Shown in pieces: positions 37,001 through 47,720 of a DNA stretch of 64,000 nt. A program made the translations under genes and the position numbers. How positions within the stretch are numbered: the first letter of the stretch is position 1; each line of letters opens with the position of its first letter. A model generated the notes under the pieces. It was not told the origin of the DNA. It saw only the letters and a list, made by a program, of their open reading frames with translations, and did no database searches. Source of the DNA: Cryptomeria japonica (taxonomy: Eukaryota > Streptophyta > Pinopsida > Cupressales > Cupressaceae); assembly GCF_030272615.1 (NCBI RefSeq), contig NC_081409.1, positions 208,181,190-208,245,189 on the forward strand, in the 5' to 3' direction.

Positions 37001-37437
37001 GCTCACTGCTAGCTGACTCACTGTCAGATTACAAAAATGGCTCACTAAAAGATTACAAAGATGACTTACTGTCAGAATGCTCACTACAACAAGCATAAAT
37101 GAACTGAAGAAAGTTGCATCTCCAAATGCATGAAATCATTTCCAAGTTAAGCTCAAATTAAAACTCACAAAACCTACAACAAATCCGGTAAAATATATTT
37201 GTACCACTATCCATAAACACTTGTAGCATGTGTTGATTGCATGGCTTGAATTCATGTTCCTTGGATCTAAGGGGTTTATAGTTTTTCCTTCAAAATCTAT
37301 GGCGACGCTTATTTATGATAGTCCATTGTTCTGGGTTAAGTTGTTTTGTGCTTTCTCAAAGTTTTGAGTCTTCTAAATGTGAAGTGGGTATGGATGTGCA
37401 CTAGTGTTCTTAAACATGATTCTTATGTAGGTTTTAC

Positions 37438-37912
37438 ATGTTGCAAGGTGTGTTCCCTTTGTCTCCCTATGATGTGCAATGCAGCGCTCGAGTTTGTTAC
37501 AAGTGTGGTTTTCGTTGCACCAAAAAATTAATCTCTTGTTACAAGTGCAGTTGTCATTACACCAAAAGATCGACCTTTTAATGCCCAATACCACCACTAG
37601 ACTTATAGAATCCACATGAGGTGATTAAGCCATGTCACAAACCTAAGCGCTGCATTGCACAACACAAGGAGACCAAGGGCATATACCTTGTAACAATCCC
37701 CCCAGTGCAAGCAAGGGGTTTGAACCTATGACCAAGCTCTAATACCACTTGTCACAAGTGTTGTTGTCATTGCACCAAAAGATCGACATGTTAATGCCCG
37801 ATACAACCACTAGACCTATAAAATCTATAGGAGGCAGTTAAACCATGTCAAAAACCTGAGCGTTGTGTTGCACAACACAAGAAGACCAAGGGTACACACC
37901 TTGCAACATTAC
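37438..37912. repeat. 217-bp direct repeat with an inverted partial copy; tRNA-like boxes
   Basis: A unit starting CACCAAAAGATCGAC occurs near 37558 and again near 37775 (217 bp apart). Part of it is present inverted at 37438-37500. On the minus strand each full unit has AGTGGTATTAGAGCTTGG and, about 12 bases on, GGTTCAAACCCC, resembling pol III A and B boxes. It may be a SINE dimer or a primer-site-bearing LTR fragment. Confidence 0.45.
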
Positions 37913-38959
37913 ATAGTCAAGAAAAACTTTTGGTTTTGTGGAGCTGCAGATGAGCTATTCTCTAGACCCTATTTCTTTTGGGGTGTTATTGGATGAGATA
38001 GTTGTAGTTTTGCATGCATGCTTTATGCATGGTGAGAGGATATGAGATGCTTTCTTTCCATGGGGATGTTGGTATGTGATTAGTTACTCAACATTTCTAT
38101 GGTGATGCTTGGTGGATTCCTAGACTATGGTGCTTGATGTGGACATGATTGACAAATTGGATCTATGCTTGATTCAGTGTTTGTGTCATGTTGTCTACAT
38201 GATTGTTCTTTTTGAGATCTCATTTTTACATGTCACTAATGTGATGGTTAAATTTTGCATGTTTCAATCATTGGATCTACGAGTTGTGCAATATTGTGGG
38301 TTGTCTTTACCTACATGTTTGCAGTGGGAGAACTCGGATGTGAACAGTCTATATCCACAAGGTTCAATTCAGTTTTTATGTAAACTTGTTAATTGGCCTT
38401 GTCTGTGGTCACTTGTGCATTGTGTGGTTGCTTTGAGATGAGAGGATGGATGATAAGGGAGTGCTTGGATAGTCAGTTATGAAGTCTTATAGCATGGTGA
38501 ATTTCCTTGGTTTGGAGATCTCGGTTTCACTTGGTGTGATTAGCTATACACTTGTATGTGTGTGGGCCTAGATGATTTTTAGATTTGGGAGATGGTATGT
38601 CATGTGCTTGGAGAGCTTGGTATCATGATTAGTGAGAACTTTACCAGTGATTGTATGTTCATCACTTGGTGATGGATGATCTTCTTTAGTGATGCTGATG
38701 TTTTGGAGGGACTCTTAGATCCTATTGTTGTGGAAGGGTTCTTTCATCTTTTGCATGTACACTATTTGAGGATGTGTAACATCTTGCAGCCATGGAGGGC
38801 TCTTAGAGTCCTTGGTTTGAGGTGTTGGTGGTGCTTGACAGGGGATGTTGGTTTAGAGTATGTTGGTGTTATGTCATAGTATACTCTTGATTATGCATTA
38901 GAGTCTGGCATGATACATTGCTCTTGAGACCATGGTATGTTCACTTGGAGCATGTGAAC
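37913..38959. other. GT-rich spacer without recognisable gene
   Basis: Frames of up to 104 codons (38127-38441, +) occur but lack any motif, and the sequence reads like decayed LTR or spacer DNA. I see no RNA gene. Confidence 0.35.
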
Positions 38960-40673
38960 ATTATCACAATCACAATTGTGACTAGGTCATTGAACTGTGA
39001 TTGCATTAGTAGCAAGGTGGGTGCAATTTTTTAGAAACTACTAGATAAGGTTAGTCAATATGACATCTTGACAGTGGGTTTTTTGGCTAGAGAATTGGCT
39101 AAATATATGCTAAAAGGTGTTATCAGAATGGACACTCGATTGAGTACATAATTAGATTAGCAATTGTAATATGGTAATGTATAACTCTACATTAACAAAC
39201 TAAGTACATTCTTGAATGATGTGTTAAATCAATTTATTGACAAGATTATAACGTATATTTTTTTATGATATTATTATCTTTAGCAACACCAAAGAAATGT
39301 GAAGCACTTGTGTCTAGTTTTGTTTGATCAATTTCAACAAGTATAACTTTCAAAAAAAAAACTAAATACAATTGAAAAATAAGAGTTTATTTGAAACCTG
39401 AAGATTAACTTCTACACTATCCATGCACCAATCACAAAAACCATGAGAGATGACATAGAGTTAAAATAGTCACCTACTACTTCAAGGAGCTTTAAGTTGC
39501 TCAAATACAACGTAATAGAATAGTTACCGTTGGCATTTCTTAATCTTGGCTATGCTTCAGGTAGATTTCAAAGTCAATGAATGGTACAGCAATCGGGAAA
39601 GTGACGAGTCTAAAAGGGAGACTCCCCATTTTTGTTTTTGATCCATTCTAGGATAAGCATTGCCTGTACAAGATCGATTGTCTTGTGGTCCTAATGTAAT
39701 CCTATCTTTATCTTCCGCGTCTATCCTTTGTAGCTTTTGGTATATTCTCCCAGTCACAGTCTTTTTAGTTGTCTTTTAATGTGCCTACTGTCATTGGCTG
39801 ACTAAGCCCATTATACTCTCCATTCATATAGACAAGAGCTTTAAACTGGATGTATACTCACTTTGATAGTATGTTATTGATAATCTCACTCCTTGTCAAA
39901 CAAATAAGACATGGTGTTGTGACAATACATTATTTTTGGTTGGTGCCCACATGGATTGTTGAATCTCGTTTTCATTCATGGCTGATCCGTACTGTAGCTT
40001 TTAGCTCTTCATTACGAATCCATTAAGTTCCACCTTTCCCCACAGAGCCTGACCTGAGACACATGGAAACACCTCGTTGCACCACAAGTACACTCCATTC
40101 TCCTATCGATGTGTGATAATCCCCACCATTTGTTTTCTTGGCCTTCCAACCATGCTTTTTCATTTGCATGTCTGCTTACTCAATTGCTTCCTCACTACTT
40201 GTTCCTCCTTGTCAAGATATTATTCGTGTTATAGATCCCCATCTATAGCTATTTGTCGATGTGATATGGCTTAACATACCATCACCTGTTAGCTCCATAG
40301 TGCTCATATAAGTGAGCAAAGGGTCGGTCACTTATCTAAAGTAGAATGGTCTAAACTCAAATAATTTGACTGTCACATTATAGCTACAACTTAGAGTGTA
40401 GACAAGTTGCCACTAGCACTGAATTGTATGTGGCAGTTTCCAATTACATTGTTCAATGCTTTTGTAATTACATTGCTCAATGCCTTTGTACCAAAAGTGC
40501 TTTTGAAATGTGTTACCATCATCAATTTTTTTTCAAAAAGAAAATCAATTAATAGGGGAGAGTGTCGAGTGAAGGTTAATTTTGTAAGGGAGAGTGTCCA
40601 GTGAAGGTTAATTTTGTAAGCATGAAGGAATATTTTCGGACCTTTGATATTATTTAGAAATCTGAAATGGTTT
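38960..40673 (+). repeat. 1.7-kb dispersed repeat, copy 1
   Basis: From ATTATCACAATCA to GAAATGGTTT it aligns with 52120-53889 in the same orientation. Both copies carry the same 65-codon + frame (40077-40274 and 53341-53538), but with no recognisable domain. Copy 1 lacks about 170 bp near 39350 and has a local tandem duplication of GGGAGAGTGTC...GTGAAGG near 40557-40620. The ends are not TG...CA, so it is not an obvious LTR. Confidence 0.8.
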
Positions 40674-40689
40674 TTGTAAGCATTCCTTG

Positions 40690-40960
40690 TTGATTAATAG
40701 TGAGTCATTCGACAACAGTCTGTACAATCTTGTCCCAAAGAAGTGTTCTTCAGCTATGTAAGTCCTCTTTGTATCTTGCCTAAGGTTGTAAGCTCCTTAA
40801 TTTTGCAAGTCCTTCAAGTGTTGATTCTCCTTGCCTCTATGCCTAAAATGTTATAAACATTGTTATTCATAGACTGAGTTACACTCTCATCGTGGTTTTT
40901 CCCTATTTAGGTTTTCCACTCCCTCTTAGTCTTGCTAAATGTTCAACACATTAATCATCA
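40690..40960 (+). repeat. Copia LTR fragment
   Basis: Carries CGTGGTTTTTCCC...GGTTTTCCAC at 40891-40919, the inverted pair typical of the copia LTRs in this window. The rest is too diverged for boundaries. Confidence 0.4.
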
Positions 40961-41107
40961 AGGACTATAATTTATGAATTTAGTCAAGATAAATTTACAC
41001 CAATACACATATGTTTAGTGCATTAAATTCTTATAGATTTATCCATTTTGGTTGAAGCATGTGAGTATTAAGTCCAACCACATGGTAGATGTAAGAGATA
41101 TGATAGT

Positions 41108-42127
41108 TGTATACACCTAAAAATGGTCTGAAGATAATTAATTAAATAAGCAATTATTTAATTAATCCCCCTTCCCGATTTAATTGAATTCATTAGCAAT
41201 TTGATTAAATTCTCTCATTCACTTGCTTATTTAATAAGTTCATTTCAATAGTCCATTTTGATTAATTTATCTAAATTAATTAATCCTCCCCCCCATTTAA
41301 TTCATTTCTTCTAATCCCCTAATTAATTTAAAAAAATCAATTTATGAGTTGTTAAAAGTTAATTAGCCTTTTTTCTATTATTTGAATTTTTAAATTCAAA
41401 TTACTCACATGCCTCCTCATCCTAACCTCCTATGGGTTGGATATTCTCCCCTTGAGACACATGGCACTTATGTCACATGTCTCCTCCCTTGGACACTTGC
41501 CCTCTTATGAGAAAGGCTCCTTGACAATTGTCACCACAGAGATGACAAGTGTCCCTCCCTCCAACCTCTTCTCCAACCTCCTCCAATTTTGACCCTTGAT
41601 ATCTTCAGATTCAATCTTGACCATTTATTCCTGCCACCTCACCCCTGGCCTTGGAAATCCAATAAATATCCCCCATTTTGGAGCACAAAGGATCCCATCT
41701 CTCATATCATTTAAGGATTGTTATTATAGGCAATTGCATCTTAGATCTAGCTTATTTTGATCATATTCTACTATAATTGTTTTATCACATAGCATAATCC
41801 ATCTCTCATCTAGCTTGATTACATCATCATTTAGCATAATCAATACATATCATTAGCATAATTAGCTTCTTGGATCAATCTAGTTTAATCATGCATTCAT
41901 CTAACTTGCACATCATATCATTTTAAATCATCTTTCTTGGTGCAGTCAAGTCACTAGGATTGCTCATCTAGATCTGAGAGAAAATCCACACTCACATCTC
42001 TTAGGAGGCGATAGGTCACTTTGCCATGGTTTATTTTTCATTTGATTGCAATTTTCTAACCATGCTTGTAATGATCTATTGAGTGTTTGTGTTGCAGCTG
42101 CAGGTATCCTACTTCACACACACGGCA
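41108..42127 (+). repeat. Solo LTR with perfect 5-bp target duplication
   Basis: Runs TGTATACACC to CACGGCA. It is flanked by ATAGT on both sides (41103-41107 and 42128-42132). Its start resembles that of the gypsy LTRs in the window (TGTATACAC, TGTAGACACC). It probably arose by recombination between the two LTRs of a full element. Confidence 0.8.
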
Positions 42128-42132
42128 ATAGT

Positions 42133-42870
42133 AACTTACAATTATTGAAGATTCAACAAATGCAAGTGGTGTGAATGTCAAAGTCTAGTTAGCAAGGGTT
42201 GAACACAATGATTAACTTACTTCATCCAATATAGATTACTTTTTATTATGCATAAATAGGTTTTGTAGACACCTAAAATTGTCCTATCTACCCTATTATG
42301 GTTTAGTGTTATCTATCCTTTTGTGAAAGTAAACATTGTGACCACAATCAAATAAGACTTATAAAAGTGACAAGAGAAACTAAAATTGAGGGCTACAGTG
42401 GATGTTGGTGTCGAGTCTTGGTTTTCTTTTAATTTTATCTTTTGGTGACATGTCTTTTAGCTTTTCCAGGATGTCTCTGACTAGAGATTTTATCTCCAAG
42501 ATGTCTTTGACTAGAAAGGCGAGGATGGGGTATTGTCACCTATTTTTTCTTTGTTGTTTGTGGATTGTCTCTTAGTAATGCTATGACTTGTCCAAGGATA
42601 TGAGGACACTGTGTGTCTAGTGTGAACTAGGGCATTCTTTGTTTGTGATTGTCTGATCTCCATGCAAATGGGTACAATGACTTTCTGGGTCGAACATATA
42701 TCCGGATTGTCATAACCTATTTTTCATAATAAAGCTCAATGATGATAATAGCACAAGAAGCTCTTTCACTTCCATATCGTCTATCTTCCATCCCCCTTTC
42801 TTGATTGACCTCCATCGTCCTTCTTGAGTCCGTGTAGCCTTCTATCATATGACTGAGTATAATGACACAC
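42133..42870. other. Spacer with an LTR-start-like sequence
   Basis: At 42264 the 27 bases beginning TGTAGACACCTAAAATTGTC equal the first 27 bases of the LTR at 46477, then diverge. No gene is visible. Confidence 0.4.
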
Positions 42871-42879
42871 CAAAAATAT

Positions 42880-43150
42880 TTGCATTACATGTAGTTTGCA
42901 TTTGCATTACCACATATTAGCATTTCATACATACATATAGATATCACAACTGCACCATATCCTACACACAACACATGTTAGCACATTTTGCATTCTCATC
43001 ATGTAAATAGTTATTTGCATTATCATATTCATATGCATTTCATACATTCACATTTGCATTTGCATAACATATTAAAACATTAAAAAAAAAAAAAAAACTA
43101 TTGCATTTCATCATGTACATATTTGCATCCATATCATAAGCATCACATAG
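42880..43150 (-). repeat. ATGCAAATG-type array 3' of the second PMD gene
   Basis: On the minus strand, words like ATGCAAATGCAAATG and GAATGTATGAAATGC recur, with a T-run near 43081. It corresponds in kind and position to 24120-24560. Confidence 0.5.
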
Positions 43151-43322
43151 GCACACATGCATATAGTTGCCACAACAATGAATCATCTCATATATATATC
43201 TCATAATCATAAGTGTCATGATACAATGATGTCAAAATACATATGGCTACACAATCACCCGAAGGTGTCTACATCATCATACAAAAATGGTACAAAATTG
43301 ATACATAGGGAGCCCTCTAAGG

Positions 43323-45156
43323 CTAGGATGAACTCCCTCCCTCGGAGTTGGCTGGCCTCGATGGAGTCTGAGTCCTGGAAGGACCCACCCCAAGATCATC
43401 TCTCATGTCCCCTCTATCTAGTGATGGTGGAGGACCCATAACCCCACCGCTAGACACCTGTCTCCTGTCTCTCCCTCTAGTGGTCATTGCAGTCCACGAT
43501 GGTCTCCGAAAGCTCCTGGCCCACTGATCTGGTGGCACTACTCCATAGTATAGGTCTCTTTAGTAACCTATCTCCTCCCATGCCCATAGAAAATAGGCGT
43601 ATCCTGCCCCTTTGTCCTCTATTGCCTCCTCCCTACCCTTAGTGTTGTCTTAACCTCTGTGTAGCGCTAAATACCTTGATCCCTCTCCCGCTTAGTATCC
43701 CTTAGCTGTCTCCATCTCCAGATCCTAGATCTTATCTGCCTATCCCTAGTAGATCTCCCTCAAGGATAGTAACTCATCCTCCTCCTCTCCCCCTTCACCC
43801 TATCCCTGTGGCTGCTCCTGTGGTTGCTCCTGCCCCTGTATCTGTCTAGGAACCTGTCCTACTGGCACTTGTAAAGGCAATCCACCTCTGGCCCTCACTA
43901 TGTGAGCCTGCTGAGCCTGTCTCTCCTCTCCACCCTCTCTCCTCGGAGCCATTCTCCTCTCTACTACTATGCTCCGCCTCCTCCGTCGGCCTCTACCTCC
44001 ACCATCTCCACTATCATCTCCGTAACCTCCACCCTCTCCATATATTGGCTCCCCTAGATCCGTCAGCCATGGAAATGGATGCTCTCCACAATATGTAGTG
44101 TACTCTGCATCCATCCCTGCATCCTCTATATCTACCCACATATCCCAAGGCAAGGGAATCATCTCTACTAGTTGTGTCACTACTTGATCATAAGACAATA
44201 ATGGACCCAAATTCACCTAATCTCTCACCGTCCGTGCATACATTCCTGACCCCCGTGGCATATCCATTGTATCTTGTCAAACTACCTGCCCACCCTATCT
44301 ATGAACTACCACTCAATAACATATGGTGTCCGACCAATCAGATACCTGCTCTGAAATACATACGGCAGCTCCAGCGCATCATCCTCCCACTCCTCACAAT
44401 CTCGAGATGGCCTCCATACCACACTGTCTATCTCGTCAATCACTTGGCGCCAATACTCCAGTCTCCCAAATCATGGCTGAGACATAATCATATCATATAG
44501 GTGTACAAAACTGCATCCATGTCTTCTGCCTTTAAAATGTATCAAACGTGTAACCAGAAGATGCTCATATGCCCATACCTGCAACAGTGTCACTCTACAT
44601 CCCCATCCTGTTGATCTGTGATACACAAAATGATGCAGCTCATAATACACGTGTGCCAGCAGACATACCCCCATGCAAACCTGGTGTGCTCAGTCACCAA
44701 TGTCTCCAGAGTCCTTCCCCATCCCACCCTATCCGAATAGAGGAATCCATTGATCACTCTTGCCAGCACTATTGGTAGCACCAAACCTGTCTAGGTCATG
44801 GTGTCCCAAGCCACATGTCCAACCCTCATCTCCAATCTTGGATCCTAAAACACTCATCTCAATGCATCCCTATCTCCCTCTTGATCATAAGGAACCAACT
44901 CCCCATCGATTGGTATCCTTAGTATCCTGTATACATCCTCTAAGGTGATTGTCATCTCACCCATCAGGAAATGAAATGTACATGTCTCGGAGTGCCATCT
45001 TTCAGCTAAAGCAGTCAACAATCCCATGTTTGTCTAAAACTCAGGCACATACAAAATATATCGCAGGCCCATAGCCTCAACTACTGCTCTCTCCTCGAGT
45101 GTCAGCTCTGCTCATAAACTCTAAGTCGAAGGGAATCTCTCCCATGACTCCATCAT
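43323..45156 (-). pseudogene. Second plant mobile domain (PMD) gene
   Basis: Reading leftwards from ATG near 45156: ELTLEERAVVEAMGLRYIL, LAERWHSETCTFHFLMGEM then TITLEDVYRILRIPIDGEL (about 45035-44920), LARVINGFLYSDR (44770), WGVCLLAHVYYELHHFVYH in shifted frames, then LEYWRQVIDEIDSVVWRPS and LELPYVFQSRYLIGRTPYV (about 44400-44330). After that come WDMWVDIEDAGMDAEYTTYC, a Gly/Arg tail (44040-43930) and SSGGVMGPPPS (43445). It is a homologue of the gene at 21831-23921, including the shared SGGVMGPP tail, and again antisense to its LTR. At least one stop (44473) looks like CGA changed to TGA. Decayed. Confidence 0.82.
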
Positions 45157-45189
45157 AGGTAGGTCCTCTTGCAATCAAGCAAATCAACC

Positions 45190-45480
45190 ATGTCAATCCT
45201 AGTGGCATTCCCTGTTCATCACAAACTGTTGCTCTTTTTAGTACTCCTTGTTCATCACAAAGTACTACCTTTCTATCCTAGTGGCATTCCTTGCTCATCA
45301 CAAAGTGCTACTCTTTTAGTACTCCCTGTTCATCACAAAGTACTACCTTTCTATCCTAGTGGCATTCCCTATTCATCACAAACTGCTGCTCTTTTTAGTA
45401 CTCCCTCTTCATCACAAAGTACTACCTTTTTTTATCCTAGTAGCATTCCCTGTTCATCACAAAGTGTTGCTTTGATCCTA
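45190..45480. repeat. 79-bp tandem repeat, about 3.5 copies
   Basis: AGTGGCATTC or a near variant starts at 45201, 45280, 45358 and 45439 (spacing 78-81). Each unit contains the word TTCATCACAAAG twice. It lies just upstream of the PMD start. Confidence 0.85.
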
Positions 45481-45659
45481 TCCTAGGGCCTCTACTTGAG
45501 TGTATCCTTTTGAGTAGTTTCCTAATTGGCAATGTATGTTCTATCACAAAATTGTCAATCCTAGTCCTATCTTCTATTCTAGTCTTCCCTAGAGGACCTT
45601 ATTGAGTGTATCCTCTCAATAACTTATCCAATCGACAGCGTATGTTCGTCACAGAACTA

Positions 45660-46020
45660 TCGATTTGGCCTTGAAGACACATACGCGCTTACATGCTTCT
45701 CATACACACCTTCTCTGCATAGATGCGCCTAAAACACACAGACGTGCCTCTGCTCATCACAGACGTTCCTTTGCTCATCATAGACGTGCCTCTACTTGTC
45801 ACAAACATGCTTGTCCAACATAAACACGCCTACAAGACACAGACGTGCTCGGATTGAACATAGATGTTGTTGCATTCATAGATGCGCCTGACACAAACAC
45901 AGATGCACCTATCCTACCCAGACACATCTAGCACCAACACAGACACACCTTAGCATTTTCCCCACCACTTGACATACCTAAAGCGCATTTATTACCTACC
46001 TAACATGTATTTATGAAAAC
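45660..46020. repeat. Degenerate ACACAGACGTGCCT-type array
   Basis: Variants of CACAGACGTGCCT recur every 20-27 bases, upstream of the second PMD gene. Position corresponds to the 21-bp array upstream of the first PMD gene, though the sequence differs. Confidence 0.6.
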
Positions 46021-46462
46021 ATTTAATGCACCAAAGTACAAGGAGGTTTTGTGGTACTCACCAGCTCTCCTGCATCTGTTGGCCTCTGATATCGGTGAAC
46101 GTGATCAAATCTGTGCACCAAAGCCATCATTGTTGACTGCTCTTTGCTCTCTTTGCACTCTGACCTCTTGGATGTGTGGATGAAAATGAGGATGTTTTCC
46201 CCTCATAGTCTATCTTATAGACTACCCTAGCCCTAGCCCTATCCCTAGTCTCCCTAGTCAGTCTTCTTTATCCTGTGACTTTGTTACTCTATCCCATCTG
46301 GTTAGTCCATTCTAGCCTTTCTTTCTTATGGAGAGATTGTTTGTGATCTTTTCAGATATTTTCATCCAATCTCTCGAGGGGGCATATCATTCCCATCTTG
46401 GTGCAACTTTGTATCAGTTCATCTTATCTTCTTTGAAATGATGGGACAAGTTGCATTGTCTC

Positions 46463-46476
46463 AAAGAGGGGCAAAA
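46463..46476 (+). other. Polypurine tract of the second PMD-bearing gypsy element
   Basis: AAAGAGGGGCAAAA directly before the LTR start TGTAGACACC, identical to the tract at 20752-20765 (opposite strand). It fixes the element's orientation as +. Confidence 0.85.
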
Positions 46477-47240
46477 TGTAGACACCTAAAATTGTCCTAT
46501 CTAATTAAATAACTATCTTTATTTATTTAATTATTTTAAGCCTAATTCTTCTATTAATTGAATAAATCTTTATTTATTTAATTAATTCATTTATCCTCTT
46601 CTAGCGTTATTTTTCATTTAAATAAATACATTTATTTATTTAAATTATCCTTTCATAAATTAAATAAATATCTTATTTATTTAATTGATCCCACTTCTTC
46701 TATTAATTAAATAAATCTATATTTATTTAGTTAATTCATTAGCCTTTTCCACCTATGACACATGTCATTTATTTCTTAATTCCTACACTACCTACCCTCT
46801 CATTATTTTCTTATTTCCTTTACCTACCCTCTAATCCTAGCCGACCATTTATCTTTTACACCTCTCAATCTTATCCCTCCATTTCCTATAGTGTCTTATA
46901 TATAAGGAGATGCTTCCTTCATTATCAACCCTAATCGACGTTTTTGAACTTTCATATGCGAAAAAGCCTAGTTGCAATCACATTTCCATTCTTTGTTGAG
47001 CTCTTGTGCACACATAAAATCTGAGAGCAAATATATCAAGCAAGATCAATGGAGATAGGAAGAATGAAGATCCAAACCCTATTGGACATGTGATGGTATA
47101 ATCTTTGTGATTTTATTTGATTTGCATTGTCTTAGGTAATCTTCATATGTTATGGTGGATCTTTGTTGTTGTTAGGCTAGGGTTTTGTGGTTGAATTCAT
47201 TTAGTCTCTCAATGTTGTTTCCATTTTTACCATAAACAGG
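46477..47240 (+). repeat. 3' LTR of the second PMD-bearing gypsy element
   Basis: Starts TGTAGACACCTAAAATTG. The first 260 bases are AT-rich with repeated TTTATTTAATTAATT words. A TATA box follows near 46897. The right end is uncertain: similarity to the LTR-like junction at 42241-42264 suggests it stops near 47240. Confidence 0.6.
46895..46909 (+). promoter_or_regulatory. TATA box in the 3' LTR
   Basis: CTTATATATAAGGAG, a strong plant TATA context, about 420 bp into the LTR. Confidence 0.6.
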
Positions 47241-47403
47241 TTTTAATAGACTCCTAAAATTAAATTATATCATATCATTAGTAAAAAAAATCTAAAAAAC
47301 CAAAAAGATGAAACATTTGTACCAAGTTTTGAAAGAACCTTGAACAAGTTATACAAAAACCATCATATGCAATGGAATTTCCTTTCCTTATAATCCAAAC
47401 CAC

Positions 47404-47720
47404 TTAATCAATTATGGGATTCCAAAATATGTTTAGAAAGAGCTCTTTCAATTCTTTGTACAACCATCTAAGACACTCAATTTTCAAGTTCCTCCAATTG
47501 AGAAGAGAGGCTCGGTAATCCTCAATTGTAACCTCAACCAAAGCCTTCTCCCTAAAAGAGGAAGAAAGCATACCTTTAGAATTAATATGTTGAGTTGTAT
47601 CCATGTGATGGGAAAGAAAACGAATCCTTTCATATTCCACAACCAAGGAAAAAGGATCTAAAGATGAGAGGCTAGGAAAGTTTTTAAAAGAATAATATGT
47701 AGGATGGGATGATATTTTCC
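47404..47720 (-). pseudogene. Unrecognised protein-like fragment (possible exon remnant)
   Basis: An open minus frame of about 105 codons. It extends beyond the first Met upstream to about 47720 with no stop, reading KISSHPTYYSFKNFPSLSS, VVEYERIRFLSHHMDTTQ, FREKALVEVTIEDYRASLL and LNWRNLKIECLRWLYKELK before TAA at 47404-47406. Composition is like a folded protein and unlike the AT-rich surroundings. I do not recognise the family. Confidence 0.4.

Noticed and set aside
45190-45480. Regularly spaced repeat resembling a CRISPR array
   Set aside because: Units are contiguous and diverged, without unique spacers, and the genome is a plant's; it is an ordinary tandem repeat.
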